A DNA stretch of 64,000 nucleotides. Origin: Brachionus rotundiformis. Taxonomy: Eukaryota; Rotifera; Eurotatoria; Ploima; Brachionidae. Below, piece after piece: positions 50,308 to 61,800 of the stretch. Location of the stretch: contig JAESIW010000115.1 of NCBI GenBank assembly GCA_016802295.1, forward strand, positions 912,892-976,891, read 5' to 3'. The notes under the pieces are model-generated. The model made no database searches. It worked only from the letters and a program-made list of their open reading frames with translations, and had not been told where the DNA came from. The translations under genes were made by a program, and so were the position numbers. Each line of letters starts with the position of its first letter. The stretch's first letter is position 1.

Positions 50308-51351
50308 ATGGATTTATATTACTTGAAGCAATTGAATCGTAACAGCATTGTTAACATTGAAATTTATGAAGCAATTTTTGGCGAAAAATTTGATTTCTAC
50401 AGCAATATGATAAAAATTTTAAATAACAAATTTCCTCGAATATTATTCACACTTGGCATTATGGCTAATTCTGTTCAGTTTATTTTTTATTTATTTAAAT
50501 CAAGTCGGAGCATAAACAAAGTGTATTTTATAGCTCTTTCCATCACTCAACTAACTGCTCTAGTGTGCACTTTGGCAAATTATATCTCTATTGGTCAATA
50601 CAAAAGTTTGTCAGCGTATTCAAATTTCTCATGCAAAATTTTCAATTATACATATCGTTCTATGACTAATTTAACCTCATGGATTGCACCATTGCTAATT
50701 TTAACCACATACTTCAGTATAATGACCAAAGATACACTTAATTCCAACAAATCCAAAACTAGATTGATATTTCTTGTTTGTTTTCTTTTGATGACAGCTA
50801 CATCTTTAGATCTGGTCTTCATAGAAAATGTTTCCATAGTTTATGTAAATGGTGTCAAGAATAATAGCGAACATTTTGTATTTCATTTATGTGCAATTAG
50901 AGATAAAAATATAATTTTAATCCGTGACATAATCGATTTTTTGTCATACTTTTTTTTGCCATTTAATTTTTTAATAATAATGTTTTATTTAATTTTAAAT
51001 GAAATAACAAAATATAAAATAGATGGTAAAATTGTGCTTAAACGAAGCAAAAATTACAATATAATGCTACAGCGTTTTAAAGTGATTCCGATTTATTTTT
51101 TTTTGTTTAATTTTCCAATAATTATTTTGACTTTTGTAAATTATTTTTATAATATGAAAACAAATGCCATTAAAGACTCATTTTTGTTTGAGTTTTTGTT
51201 CACGATTATTATTTTGATGAATCAGTCTCATTATTTTCTAATCACTTTTATAAATCTTTTTTACGACAAATTTATATTAAAAAGTATCATAAAATTTTTT
51301 GGTATAAAATATGCTTTATTTGTAAGACACGAGTCTCTAATAACTAACTAA
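50308..51351 (+). CDS. Orphan seven-transmembrane receptor, divergent rhodopsin-like
   Basis: Single-exon protein of 347 residues with seven hydrophobic segments. The first contains LGIMANSVQFIFY with the helix-1 asparagine; the second is VYFIALSITQLTALVCTLA; a cysteine (NFSCKIFNY) before helix 3 and one in the second extracellular loop (FHLCAIRD) could make the usual disulfide. Helix 6 holds PIYFFLFNFPIII and helix 7 NQSHYFLITFINLFYD, a degenerate NPxxY. The DRY motif after helix 3 is absent (YFSIMTKDT). N-glycosylation sequons occur at NYT and NNS. The arrangement suggests a peptide-receptor-like lineage-specific GPCR; the ligand is unknown. An intronless coding region is unusual beside its intron-rich neighbours. 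Confidence 0.72.
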   Translation: MDLYYLKQLNRNSIVNIEIYEAIFGEKFDFYSNMIKILNNKFPRILFTLGIMANSVQFIFYLFKSSRSINKVYFIALSITQLTALVCTLANYISIGQYKSLSAYSNFSCKIFNYTYRSMTNLTSWIAPLLILTTYFSIMTKDTLNSNKSKTRLIFLVCFLLMTATSLDLVFIENVSIVYVNGVKNNSEHFVFHLCAIRDKNIILIRDIIDFLSYFFLPFNFLIIMFYLILNEITKYKIDGKIVLKRSKNYNIMLQRFKVIPIYFFLFNFPIIILTFVNYFYNMKTNAIKDSFLFEFLFTIIILMNQSHYFLITFINLFYDKFILKSIIKFFGIKYALFVRHESLITN

Positions 51352-52989
51352 AAATAATTTAACTTCAAGAATTTAGACAAATATGCCATCTTGGCATTAT
51401 TGATTTTTAATTTTAGAATATTTTTAAAACTGTTTTTATTAATTTAATTTAATATATTATTTTATAAAACTGAATTTATATTTTAATTAACTTGATTAAT
51501 TATTTATTTAAAATAAATATATTCTTGAAATTTTATTTAAATTTTGAATATTATTGGAATTTTTACGGTGTTGACAATTCTTATTTTTTCGGAGATAATG
51601 ACTGATTAAAAAAGACTACAAGTTTTTATTCTTGTTGTCTGTAGCACTCGGGCCAAAAATAAAATCCTTAAAAAATTAAACAATTTCATTAATTAGAATA
51701 TGTATTGGCTCATGCTTACTGAGCCTGCTTTCCATAAACAAACGTGGTTACAAAGCTAGAAAAGATTTATTCGAAATAACATATTCTGTCCAATAAAGTC
51801 ATCTCAAAATTCTTAAAGAAATAATAGAACAGTTGATCAAGTTGGAAAAAAATATTTTTTTAAAAACTAAAATGAAGAATTGTGTGAATAAGTTCCAAAG
51901 GAAAATTGCCATGACCGGGACTTCTGTGGCAAAAACTTCACAGTACCAACAGTGACTTAAAATTAATTAATTAAAAAGTAATTTGGCAATTCAATACTAG
52001 GAGACTCATAAAAATTTCCAGGTTTATAATTTTTTGATAATTCTTTCATAATAAACTCATAGATAAGGTATCGTTTGTAGTACAGATTTTATTGAATCTC
52101 CAGACGTATTCATATTCAGTAGGCATATATTAGCTTCATCGAGCTGTAAGAGGTCAAAAATCCTCATGCAACCAGATTGCTCCAAAATATTTATATTTTA
52201 AAGAATTTGAATTTGAAAGAAAATTTTAAATTTATCAATTATTAATCATAATAAACCTAAATAAAGCTTTACTAAAAAGTAAAATACCATTACTCAAACA
52301 AGCTCATCTATCAAAACGTTTAAAGCTGTGTCAATTTTTGAGGTAAAATAGAAGCAAAGTTGGTTAAGCTTCTTGAAGTTAAGAAGGTTTTTCTTTTTTT
52401 TAAATCACCTGTTTGGTAAGGCATTTTACTAAATAATTTTTTAAATATTGTATTAATTCGGCATTAAGGATAAACTGGGATAGACAGCTCTAAATATTAA
52501 GAACTCGGATTATTCTTTGTATACTATTTTCACTTCTTCTCTAGCAGTGCATTAATTATGTCTTCACAAATGGTAAGACTTTGTGGTTCTTTGAATCTTG
52601 TCGATTTTACCAATCTTTTTTAGAATTTGAATACCATTAACTAATGTTAAACTCTAGATGAGATCTAGCAAGCGTTGTTCAAAGCATTTTTGCTCAAATC
52701 AAGTCTAAAATGTTATAATATTACCAATATTTTGAATTTTTACCTTTTTTCTTTTTAATTTTAATCTAATTAAAATAAATTTTTATATATAAAGTTAAAA
52801 AATGATTTTAAAGAATTAATAAAACTAGGCCTATGATTTATAGATTAGGGCATTTTAAATAAAAATGATTTGAAATATTAAAACTTTATTTAGTTTATAC
52901 AACAATTACTTTTTGAACAATAATTGATAAAAAGAACTTAAAATAAGATCAAAATTATCTTTATTTTTACATAAAAATTTCAATTAGAA
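51352..52989. other. Intergenic region after the receptor gene
   Basis: 1.6 kb, AT-rich, with no open frame or repeat I can support. It should include the 3' UTRs of the receptor gene and of ILF2, which converge here. Confidence 0.5.
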
Positions 52990-54976
52990 TCAAACTATCA
53001 AATTAGTAGTCTCTCCACCAGTTGCTTCAATCTGAGGCATATTTTCTCCTTTGAGCTGATTTTCCTCATTTAGATCGCTCATGTCTTGGTCGTCAGCATT
53101 TGCCGAACTAGAAGTCTCTTCTTTGGCAGGCTCGAAAGCTTTGCTTGACGGAATTACCACAACTCCTGACCATACACTTGGACTAGTTGTGATAGCTTTA
53201 AAATGTAAGTATTATAATTTCCTCTCAAATAAAATATTTTATATTTACATGAATTTCCTTCAAGTCCAAGGATCTGTCTATATCCTCCATGAGCGAGTAC
53301 CCGCAATAAAGTTTGTGATGTGTAGCAAACCATGTCTTGTTGCTCAAGGTTCATACTTGTATGAACGCGTACCAGAGCTCCTTCGCATGGATCAATTATG
53401 CCTGCCGAGCCAGGCAGAAAAAATCCGGCAGATATAAGCTGGAATATTCTCTTAAATGCCACGACAAGATTTAAAGGTTCTCGCTTCGGATTGCTCAGGA
53501 CTGCATGGTGTGAGAGCAAGTCAATAATCCAAGGATTCATTGGAGACAGACCATCGAATCGATTTCTGATGTCTTTAAGGATGCGGATAAGCACTTTGAT
53601 GGTTGAATGAGAGGCATTTTCCTCAAACCATCGAGCATGTTTCACTGAATTTAGACTTAGCTGACAAACTCTTGAGTCCACTTGAAAGATAATTTTATTT
53701 CCTTATTTTTGTCTAAAATAATCTTAATTTAATTTTACAGTGGAGATCAGGTTCAAGCTTTCGAATATTTTGTTGCTGAGTGGTTACCAATACTTGAACG
53801 GCGACGTCCACAGCTGAGACTGCTATTAAAGCTGGTGATAATATTTCAAATCCACTCTCATTTAAACTTAATTGAAGATCTTAATAAAAACATTAATTTA
53901 AAAATTTAATTAACTATTTTGATGAGTTACTGCTAAGTTCTAGCGGATTTGATATCGTTTTACGAAGTTCTTCAAAAACTTTAGCAGCAAGTCTGCTAAC
54001 AGCTTCCCCTAATTTTAGATAAAATTATTTATTCTCTTAATATTCCTTAATTTAATAAGGCTAATTGAAGTTTAAAAGATCAAATTTTAATAATCAATCT
54101 CAAAAATTATTATCAATAAAGCTTTTTAACTCATTTTTATTTTAAACTTTAATGCAGGCACATATTTTTGTGTTGATCAAGCCATTTTGGACCATTACCA
54201 AGTTTTAGTTATATAAAAAATTAAGTAACACATTAAAAAATATCCCAGTATTAAATTATAAAATAAAAATGGTTAAAAAGCTTTATTAATAATATTCTTT
54301 GAGCTTATTTATTAAAATTTGATCATAAACTACAATTTACCTTTATTTTTTTACTTGTAGGAAGTGTTTTTAAAACCACGCACAAATCGGCAACTAATTT
54401 ATTGCTCATTAGAATTGTGCTTTTTTTAAATGAACCAACTTGTCTAATTTCGTCAATTGTCTAATAATTAAACATTACAAAAAAATAAACAAGTTAGATT
54501 TAATCAAATTTACACAAGCATCAAAATCAGCTGGACTTAGGATTAAGTTATCCAAAATGGTTTGAATTTTGGTAATTAAATTTAATAAGTGTGTTTGCTC
54601 ATTTGGAGTTGGGGTCAAATCTTGGTTTCGTTTGAGAAGTGCCTAGAAAATTCAATTTAAAAAAGTGAAAATTTTTTAAAAATCAAACAAAGTAATACAT
54701 CATTTAAGGCTTTTTCTTCAGTCTGGTTAATTGGCTTGACACGTTGAAATGAGCTTTCGGCCTGAATCAAATCAAAACACACATGAGGAATAAATGGTCT
54801 GGAAAAAAAATTTTTATGATCTTTAAAACTTAATGAATAGTTTTTTCCAGATACTTAGGCTGATGGCGTTGTTGGAATTGGCGATTTTGCATTGTACCAC
54901 CACGGCCATAGTTACGTTGGTTTGATCCAAAAGATCGACCACGAATATTCCTATGCCCTTGATAATTACCTCTCAT
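52990..54976 (-). CDS. ILF2: Interleukin enhancer-binding factor 2 / NF45
   Basis: DZF-domain protein that pairs with NF90-type double-stranded-RNA-binding proteins in nuclear RNA metabolism and transcription. Seven or eight exons on the minus strand. MRGNYQGHRNIRGRSFG starts an Arg/Gly-rich N-terminus (54976-54855); then KPFIPHVCFDLIQAESSFQR (54798-54699), ALLKRNQDLTPTPNE (from 54642), TIDEIRQVGSFKKSTILMSN, EAVSRLAAKVFEELRK, LNESGFEILSPALIAV, then the large exon VDSRVCQLSLNSVKHARWFE to about 53249 with HARWFEEN, PWIIDLL, LPGSAGIIDP and LEQQDMVCYTSQTLLRVL. The last exon (53195-52990) has SVWSGVVVIPSSKAFE and an acidic tail. Order and content follow human ILF2 throughout, about 385 residues. 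An intron at 53196-53248 separates the last two exons. Head to head with TRAPPC1. Confidence 0.93.
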
Positions 54977-55317
54977 TTTTTTATGATTTTTTTAATAATA
55001 ATAAATTTTTTTAAAATCTATACTACGATTATGTTGTTTTAGAGAATGACAAATTTAACTTTACATTATTTGTGAAGTGAAAACAAAACTAAAAATATAT
55101 ACTGTTTTTATATCTAATTTTGAATTTTGACCATAAATTGGAGAATAGTCTAAAAATTTTACCAAATATTTGTTTAATACTATGAATATTAATTAAAAAT
55201 TGATAAAAATTATCCAAGAAAAGACTGTTAAAATTTTAATTTAAATTTGCAATTATTTTTTAAAATAAAATTAATTTTAAATTATTATCACATGAAAAAA
55301 GAATATCTTTTTTGAAA
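54977..55317. promoter_or_regulatory. Candidate shared promoter of ILF2 and TRAPPC1
   Basis: Only 341 bases separate the two divergent start codons. The interval is AT-rich without a clear TATA box in a standard position for either gene. Both genes are ubiquitously expressed housekeeping genes in other animals, which fits a bidirectional promoter. Inference from spacing only. Confidence 0.45.
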
Positions 55318-55802
55318 ATGGCAATTTATAATTTATACATTTTTAATCGAGAAGGTCAATGCATTTATTACAAAGAATGGAATCGTTCAAAGCAATCAGG
55401 TTTAAGCCAAGAATTAGAATTCAAGCAAATGTTTGGGCTGATAATTGAAATGAAATCATTTGTTGGCAAAATGTCACCAACAGATCTGTATTATTAAAAA
55501 TTTTAGATAATATTTTAGTTTTAAAATCATTTTTATTAAGAAAAGATGGCTTTATAGGATTTAAAACCAACAAATATAAATTGAATTATTATGAGACTCC
55601 TTCAGGTCTAAAGTTTGTTTTAAATACAGACCTAAATCCTATTGGAAATCCTCGAGAACTTCTACATCAATTATACGAACATGTTCTCTTACCAAGTGTG
55701 ATTAAAAATGTAAATTCAAATCTTCAGGAACCAATTAAGAGCACTGCGTTTGAAAATAAATTAGACGAATTATTAAAAAATTCTTCCATTTACAAAAATT
55801 AG
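55318..55802 (+). CDS. TRAPPC1: TRAPP complex subunit 1 (Bet5)
   Basis: Core longin-fold subunit of the TRAPP tethering complexes, which activate Rab1/Ypt1 at the Golgi. Two exons, 55318-55487 and 55541-55802, 143 residues, the normal length (human 145). The sequence is strongly conserved: MAIYNLYIFNREGQCIYYKE, KQMFGLIIEMKSFVGKMSPT, then after the intron DGFIGFKTNKYKLNYYETPS, KFVLNTDLNP and a C-terminal helix region LLHQLYEHVLLPSVIKN. The donor CT|GTATTA and acceptor ATTAAG|A restore codon Leu and the KDGF motif. The ATG is the only possible start and matches the family start. Confidence 0.95.
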
Positions 55803-57104
55803 ATATTTTTTTGTATTTTATGATTTCTTAAATAAATTTAATTTAATAACTTTTTTTTCAGATAACAAGAAAAAACTAATTGAAAATTATAATATTCAAT
55901 TATTTTGTTGTATTTATCATTTAGCCCAGTTAATTTGAATTATGTAGATTACCGCCTGGCAAAATTGTAAATGTGGTTGTAGCGTAGTTTTTTAAGAATA
56001 AATTTTTAAAAAATTATCTATGAATAAATCTTGTTTAAAATGGTAAAAAATAAAAAAGGTATATTTTAATTGATTAAAATGCAAATTTTACTTTATAAAC
56101 ATTTTTTGACAAAGAAGGCAATTTTCCCCTTAATTTTAATAGAAAATCAGAAATTATTCTTGCACAAAAATCGATATTTTAATCTAAAAATTTCAAATAT
56201 TCGAAATTCTTTATATTTATCTGTAAAGATTTTTCAATTAATAATTTTTTTCTTTAAAAATAAGAAAAAAATATTTTCCGAAAATTCAATTTCTGCTTAG
56301 GATTTAGTTTATTTTTTAAATAAACCATTTCGAATGGATTATTTTAGCCAGATATTAAATTGGCAATTTAATATATGCTAACCAATTAAAAAAAATTTCA
56401 AGATTTATTTTATATTTATGATATTTAGAAATTATTTGAGTCTTATATATTTAATAAATTAAATAGTTTTCTATTTTTTTAATTACAATTTATCTGTTTA
56501 GCATCTAATCTTTTAAATGCAGGATAATTTCAAATATCTTAACGATTTTTGCGTTTTTTAACAGGCTAACAATTATATAATCACCGTAAGATATAGTTTC
56601 TTATCATGTGGATAAATGACTAATTTTGACTAAATTATTTTTCCTAGTAATCTTTAAGTTAGTATCTTAGTTTGTCAAATTGATTGAATTGTCGTCGGCT
56701 GTAATAATAATTTAAATATGTAAAAATTCCTTTTCATACTATTGGAATCGTTGCTGCTTTTGTTTTAAAATATTAATTGATATTTTTAATTAAATAAAAA
56801 TTATGACTAAAAGAGGACAAGAACTGCACATCTCAGGAGCAGATAATGGTTCGTCAAAATATCTTTTTTGTCACTTTAAATTTTTATTTTTAAGCCTTTA
56901 AAGTATAATTTTTATTCAAATACTTTGTTTGGAAATTAAAATTTTTAATTTAATTAACTATACTCAAATAGAATTGCTTGTCTAAAATTTGTTGCCAAGT
57001 TATTCTTATTTAAATAAATCAAAATTATTAAATATTAAGATAGTATTTTAATATTAATTATTTTAAGTTAATCATGATTAAAATACCATAGTGAACCATA
57101 GTGG

Positions 57105-57350
57105 ATCATTACTTTTGCTCTCAATTCAAGTCGATCCATTGCCTTCACCCTTGCTTCTTCCCATGTCATGCTCATTTCGGCGAGCTCTTTCGTGATTGTC
57201 GGCACCAATTTTATTGCTGATCGTCCCCCTTTCTTCACCCTTGTGGTGTCGATTGAAGAGCTCTGTTTGGTATTTGTATTCTTTTCATTCTAAGTACATG
57301 TCCAAGTCACCGCAGTCTTTCATTCTTGATACATTGCCTCATTAGTTGTG
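57105..57350 (-). mobile_element. C-terminal fragment of a non-LTR retrotransposon reverse transcriptase
   Basis: Minus-strand translation gives LGHVLRMKRIQIPNRALQST, then KGGRSAIKLVPTITKELAEM and SMTWEEARVKAMDRLELRA, with two stops. This is the classic C-terminal signature of animal LINE ORF2 proteins (RWLGHVxRM...IPKxALxWxPxGKRxRGRPxxxWRRxVExE...TWxEAxxxAxDRxxW). The element is dead and 5'-truncated. A second, shorter relic of the same domain lies at 60540-60650. Confidence 0.75.
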
Positions 57351-57748
57351 AAATCTTTCTTCTTTGTAGTTAGCTCATAATTCGACAATGTTTCAGGTCA
57401 GTTTATAAAGAAATAATAAGAAATATTAATATTAGGCTACCAGTGAGGAAAGTGTTAAGAAAGATAAGAAATAAGAAAGTTCGGTCATCAAAGGAATTCT
57501 CCTATCCGAAAATTTTTCATTCCAAAAAAGTGACTCAAATTAAACGAAAAATTATGCTTTTTTTATATTAGAGGCAAGAAAAATACATGTTCGCATAGGG
57601 GATAATTTTAAGAGTTTATTCTATTTGTAGCCACTTCTTTATGAGAAAATAATGTATTTTCACATTGGTTTGGGCTTAGCAAATGCTCCTTTTAAGATAA
57701 AAAGAAATTATGCGTTTTTTGTCTAATTAATAAATTAAATCCTAAATA

Positions 57749-57863
57749 CCGTATTTCCTCAAATGGAAGTAGGCACGAACAGAAGAAAGTTGCTTGTATT
57801 TAATTATTCTTTTATTTGAGTCACATTTTTTGAACGAACTTTCCTATACTTGATGAAATACGG
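57749..57863. mobile_element. Short TA-flanked MITE with CCGTATTTC ends
   Basis: The left end reads CCGTATTTCCTCAAATG and the right end, reverse-complemented, CCGTATTTCATCAAGTA; both are bordered by TA (57747-57748 and 57864-57865). At 115 bp it has no coding capacity. Terminal inverted repeats beginning TACCGTATTT are familiar from Tc1/mariner-type MITEs in several animal genomes; that assignment is from memory of the family pattern. Confidence 0.65.
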
Positions 57864-58046
57864 TAACCAGTAGCAATTTGGTTAATTGCTTAAATATCAA
57901 TTAGATACTAGGTTATCTATCATAAAAGAACACAACATGAGTCACAGAACTAGTCCTAGTGCCCTGAATGAAAGCATGGTATTTCTGGTAACAGACTTGA
58001 TTCATGATTTTTCGTTTACAAAAGACACAAAGTATTCTTTATCCAA

Positions 58047-58117
58047 ATTTTAATTTCAAGGTTAATCAACAGGCTAGTGCTCATGTCATAAAGACCGATT
58101 AAAACTCCATTTATTTA
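58047..58117 (-). repeat. Dispersed repeat copy 2
   Basis: Reverse-complement relative of 39654-39721: AAGGTTAATCAAC, a short variable part, then TAGTGCTCATGTCATAAAGA and CCGATTAAAACTCCATTTAT. About 85-90 percent of aligned bases agree by eye. The inner hairpin of copy 1 carries one mismatch here. Confidence 0.6.
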
Positions 58118-58891
58118 AATAAAATAAATTTTACAAATTAAAAACTGATTGTTTATTTAATTATTTTTATTTTAAAAATTAACATTATAAGAATAAATTT
58201 TGATTTAAATACAAGTAAATTTGTTCTGTTTGAGGAAAAAGGGCTTTTTCCCACAAAATTCTCTCCTCACGTGAATTAATTTAAAAAATCGGCACAGAGA
58301 AAAGAACTGTTAAGTTCCTTTCTCTATTTTAGCGTTAAAGACAAATAAACGGTCGATATCAATTTATTATTCTAATTGAATATCAGTTAATTTATTTCTA
58401 AATTTTAGAAAGATAAAATATATCGATCGACTATAAATATAAATATTTAAATGAGTCATAATTAAGCAACATCAATGCAGACTAATACATGCACATAATG
58501 AATTTTTAAATGAGTCGAACAAGAGAGGAATATTTCACAAGAGGAAACAATTTCACAATGCCCACCCTCACTCGATCTAACATCTAAACCTTCAATCTGA
58601 AAAGAAAAAATTATTTAAAATTCTCAAATAAATTATTAAAATATTGCCGTGAGATACGGTCCCCATGCTCCAGTCATACCCCTCTCACACATCTAAATTC
58701 TTTCTATATATTTTTCGTTTAACATAAATTTTGCTCATAGACCCCTCATCACACACATTACATTCACATAAACACCACACATAGACACACACTCATACAT
58801 ATAAATCTTATTCTAATTTCTCTCCAACCCCTTAATTAATTAAAATGTTTTAAATACATGTCTGATATTGTGCAATTAATTGACCGCTAAA

Positions 58892-61800
58892 ATGTTCTTT
58901 TCAAATTGCTCAACATCGAATCCAGAATCAAACAAAACCCTGATGAACAGCACATCGCCCACATTGGCAAACAGCTCCTTGGCCTCAATCAACCTAATCC
59001 GAAACATAATGAAAAACGGCGACAAGGAAGACGACGACGACATTCTGCTCAGCGATCACTTGACACTGCCGTCCTCGGTCTCCTCGGACGATAACCTTTT
59101 CCCGCTAATATCCAATAACGACATGATCTTGAACGACGATCTTCAAGACGAGGCCCAAGACAGTCCCAAATACAACCCGGATTTTCTCATCAACCAGCCG
59201 CTAGGGCACATGCTCGACGTTAACAACATACCTATCAACCTGGGTAACAGCTCGTCAAGCTCGTCCTCCTCGGTCACATCTAACTCGTCTAACAACTCCA
59301 TTTCTTCATCCATTCTTTCCACTACTTTGTCCTCTCTTTCGAAGGCGGTCAACATGATCAACCAGCTTGACTCGCCGAAAAAAAAACGCAAGAACAACAC
59401 CATATCGAATTTAATACAGGAAAAGAGCAAGACAGAAAAGCGGCAGCGTTTGGCCGAGTCCAAGCTTGTCGAGAACTCGAAGATATTCGACGTGTCGCCA
59501 TCGCTGCAGCTTAAAGTGCTGTGCACCGACGACGACTCGGACAGCGAAGAAAACGAGGCTCACATTGGCGACAATTTAACAGACATATACAAAAATTTGA
59601 CCAAGTCAAACTACTTAAACAACAACAAGAACATAAACAATGTTTTAGAGAACGAGTCCGCTTCGACGAGCCAAGCCGCGGCTTACAACGGCACAGGCAT
59701 CAAGTTGCCCTGTTCGCTCACAAGTCACGTGATCAACCATTCGAACTCGGATGACATAGACGACGAGGAGGAGGACATTGACGAAGATTATGAAGAGAGT
59801 GAGGAAATATTTGACAACAATTTGGAGGAGAATAGCTTTAGTTTGCTGAATGGCAATGGACAAGAAGTCTTTTTGAATAATAAAAAAATTAAATTGAACA
59901 ATGCTGCTTTGGTCAAGTCAAAAAAGCTTAAAAATCAGGTAAGATGCCAATGCGTTCTTTTTTTTTCAATAAATATAAAAATAAATTTAATTCTAATTTT
60001 ATTTTTTTGTTTATATGGAAATTTTTTTAGAAAATTTTAAAAACATTAAGTTCGGAAATGGCACCGAAAGTTATGGCTAGAGATTTATTGACTTTTTAAA
60101 TTTGATAATTAAATGTCACCTTTTTTTACCAAACAGTCTCTAAATGATTTTGTGAATTTTGGAACAAAGTATGTTCCATCAAAACTTAGGCTCTGTAAGA
60201 ATTCTGCAAGTTTGGAAAACACTATTTTATTCCTTATACGTTCTTTATAGAGAATAGGTTCATATTTTGAATTCTTTGTAACTTTTTAATACTTGTGCGG
60301 GTGGGTAGTTAGCCCTACGCGCTTGCAGAAGAGCCGAAGTATAGTTTTCCCTATCAGCTATCCATGAAAAACACTATATCTATTAGAAAATCATTAGGAC
60401 AATTGTTCTAGAGACTAAGATCACTTGGAACATTTTTGCAGAACGGGTTTTGGACCTTTCCAAAACAAGTTGTCTGAATTTAAAATTTATGTTCGGCTTT
60501 TTTGTTGCAAAATTCATAATGTTCAAAATGAAGCATTAGACTCCTTGTGGAGCTTCTGTCCATGTTATTGCCATTTTTGGCGAGCTCTTTGCTGATTGTT
60601 GGCTTCCATGTTTCTGCTGGTTGTGCTTTTTACGTTTTCTAAATAAAATAGTAGTCTCGTGCTATCAGACCAAAGACCATATCCTTTTCTGGTATGCTTT
60701 ACTTATCAAAGCAGATCTCTTCTTTAGGATGAAAAGGGCTCAAAAGTCTCTGTAGCTGAGCGCTTTGTGTGTATGAGGTGCAAGCAAAGGTTAATTAAAT
60801 TAATTAGGAAGTTAAAAATTAGAAATAATTGAACTTAAATAATATTCTATAAAATTAACCCTTAACTAAGCTGTTTTTCTTTTAGTTAAGGATTTAATTA
60901 ATTAATCTCTAAAATTTGATTGTAAATAAAAAGATGGTCGGATGCAAATTGGTAAAATTACTAAATGTAAGAACCAGATAAACGTCTCTCAAGAGAGCTG
61001 AGTAGTTTTAAAGAAAATGTTTAAAATTTTAATAGTTTCTAGATACAAATTTGAGTCTGAAGAGATGTTAAGGGATAAAACATTCCTAAAGCATACTTAA
61101 AGGATTTACAAAAGAGCTTTGAAGACTTAAATAATTAGTAGTTTTACACTATAAAATTATCTATTAAATTAATACTAATTTACTGCAACAATCTAATTCT
61201 ATCTAAGTTTATTTAAATTAGAAATTTAAAAAAGTGACATTAATAGTATTTATATTTCTGATTACTTTTAAACTAATAAAAGTAAGGTTATTTTATTGAA
61301 ATTATTATTAATATTCCTCTTCTTGATTTTTAATTTTTTTTCTAATGTAAAAGCTAAGTAGACATGTGTAAACTACCTAGAGAAATAATTTTTTATTATT
61401 TTCAAGGTAGTTTAATTAAAAATTAGACATAAATAAGTATTCTTGAAAAAAAATCCAAAAAATCATATAAATTTAGATTAATAATAAAGAAAATTATTTA
61501 AAAACCAAAATTTAATATTTAATTTTGAATTAAGGTTAACTTGGTGAGCCAAGATCAAATGGTGGGCACGGTTCAAAGTGACCAAGATGCATCTCAATCA
61601 AGAAGCGTGTCTTGTCCGCACAAAGGATGCAACAAGCTCTTTAGAGATAATGCAGCCATGAGAAAACATTTGCACACTCATGGTCCTCGTGTGCATGTAT
61701 GTGCAGAATGTGGCAAAGCTTTCGTCGAGTCCTCAAAGCTAAAAAGACATCAGCTAGTTCATACCGGTGAAAAACCTTTCCAAGTAAGACCAAAATTCCA

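Larger units (their letters stand above)
55803..58891. other. Intergenic region between TRAPPC1 and the YY1-like gene
   Basis: 3.1 kb with three mobile or repeated elements (57105-57350, 57749-57863, 58047-58117) described separately. The last 200 bases (58700-58860) are CA-rich, with CACACA-type runs, and probably form the 5' UTR of the zinc-finger gene. A 76-codon frame at 56070-56300 looks random. Confidence 0.5.
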
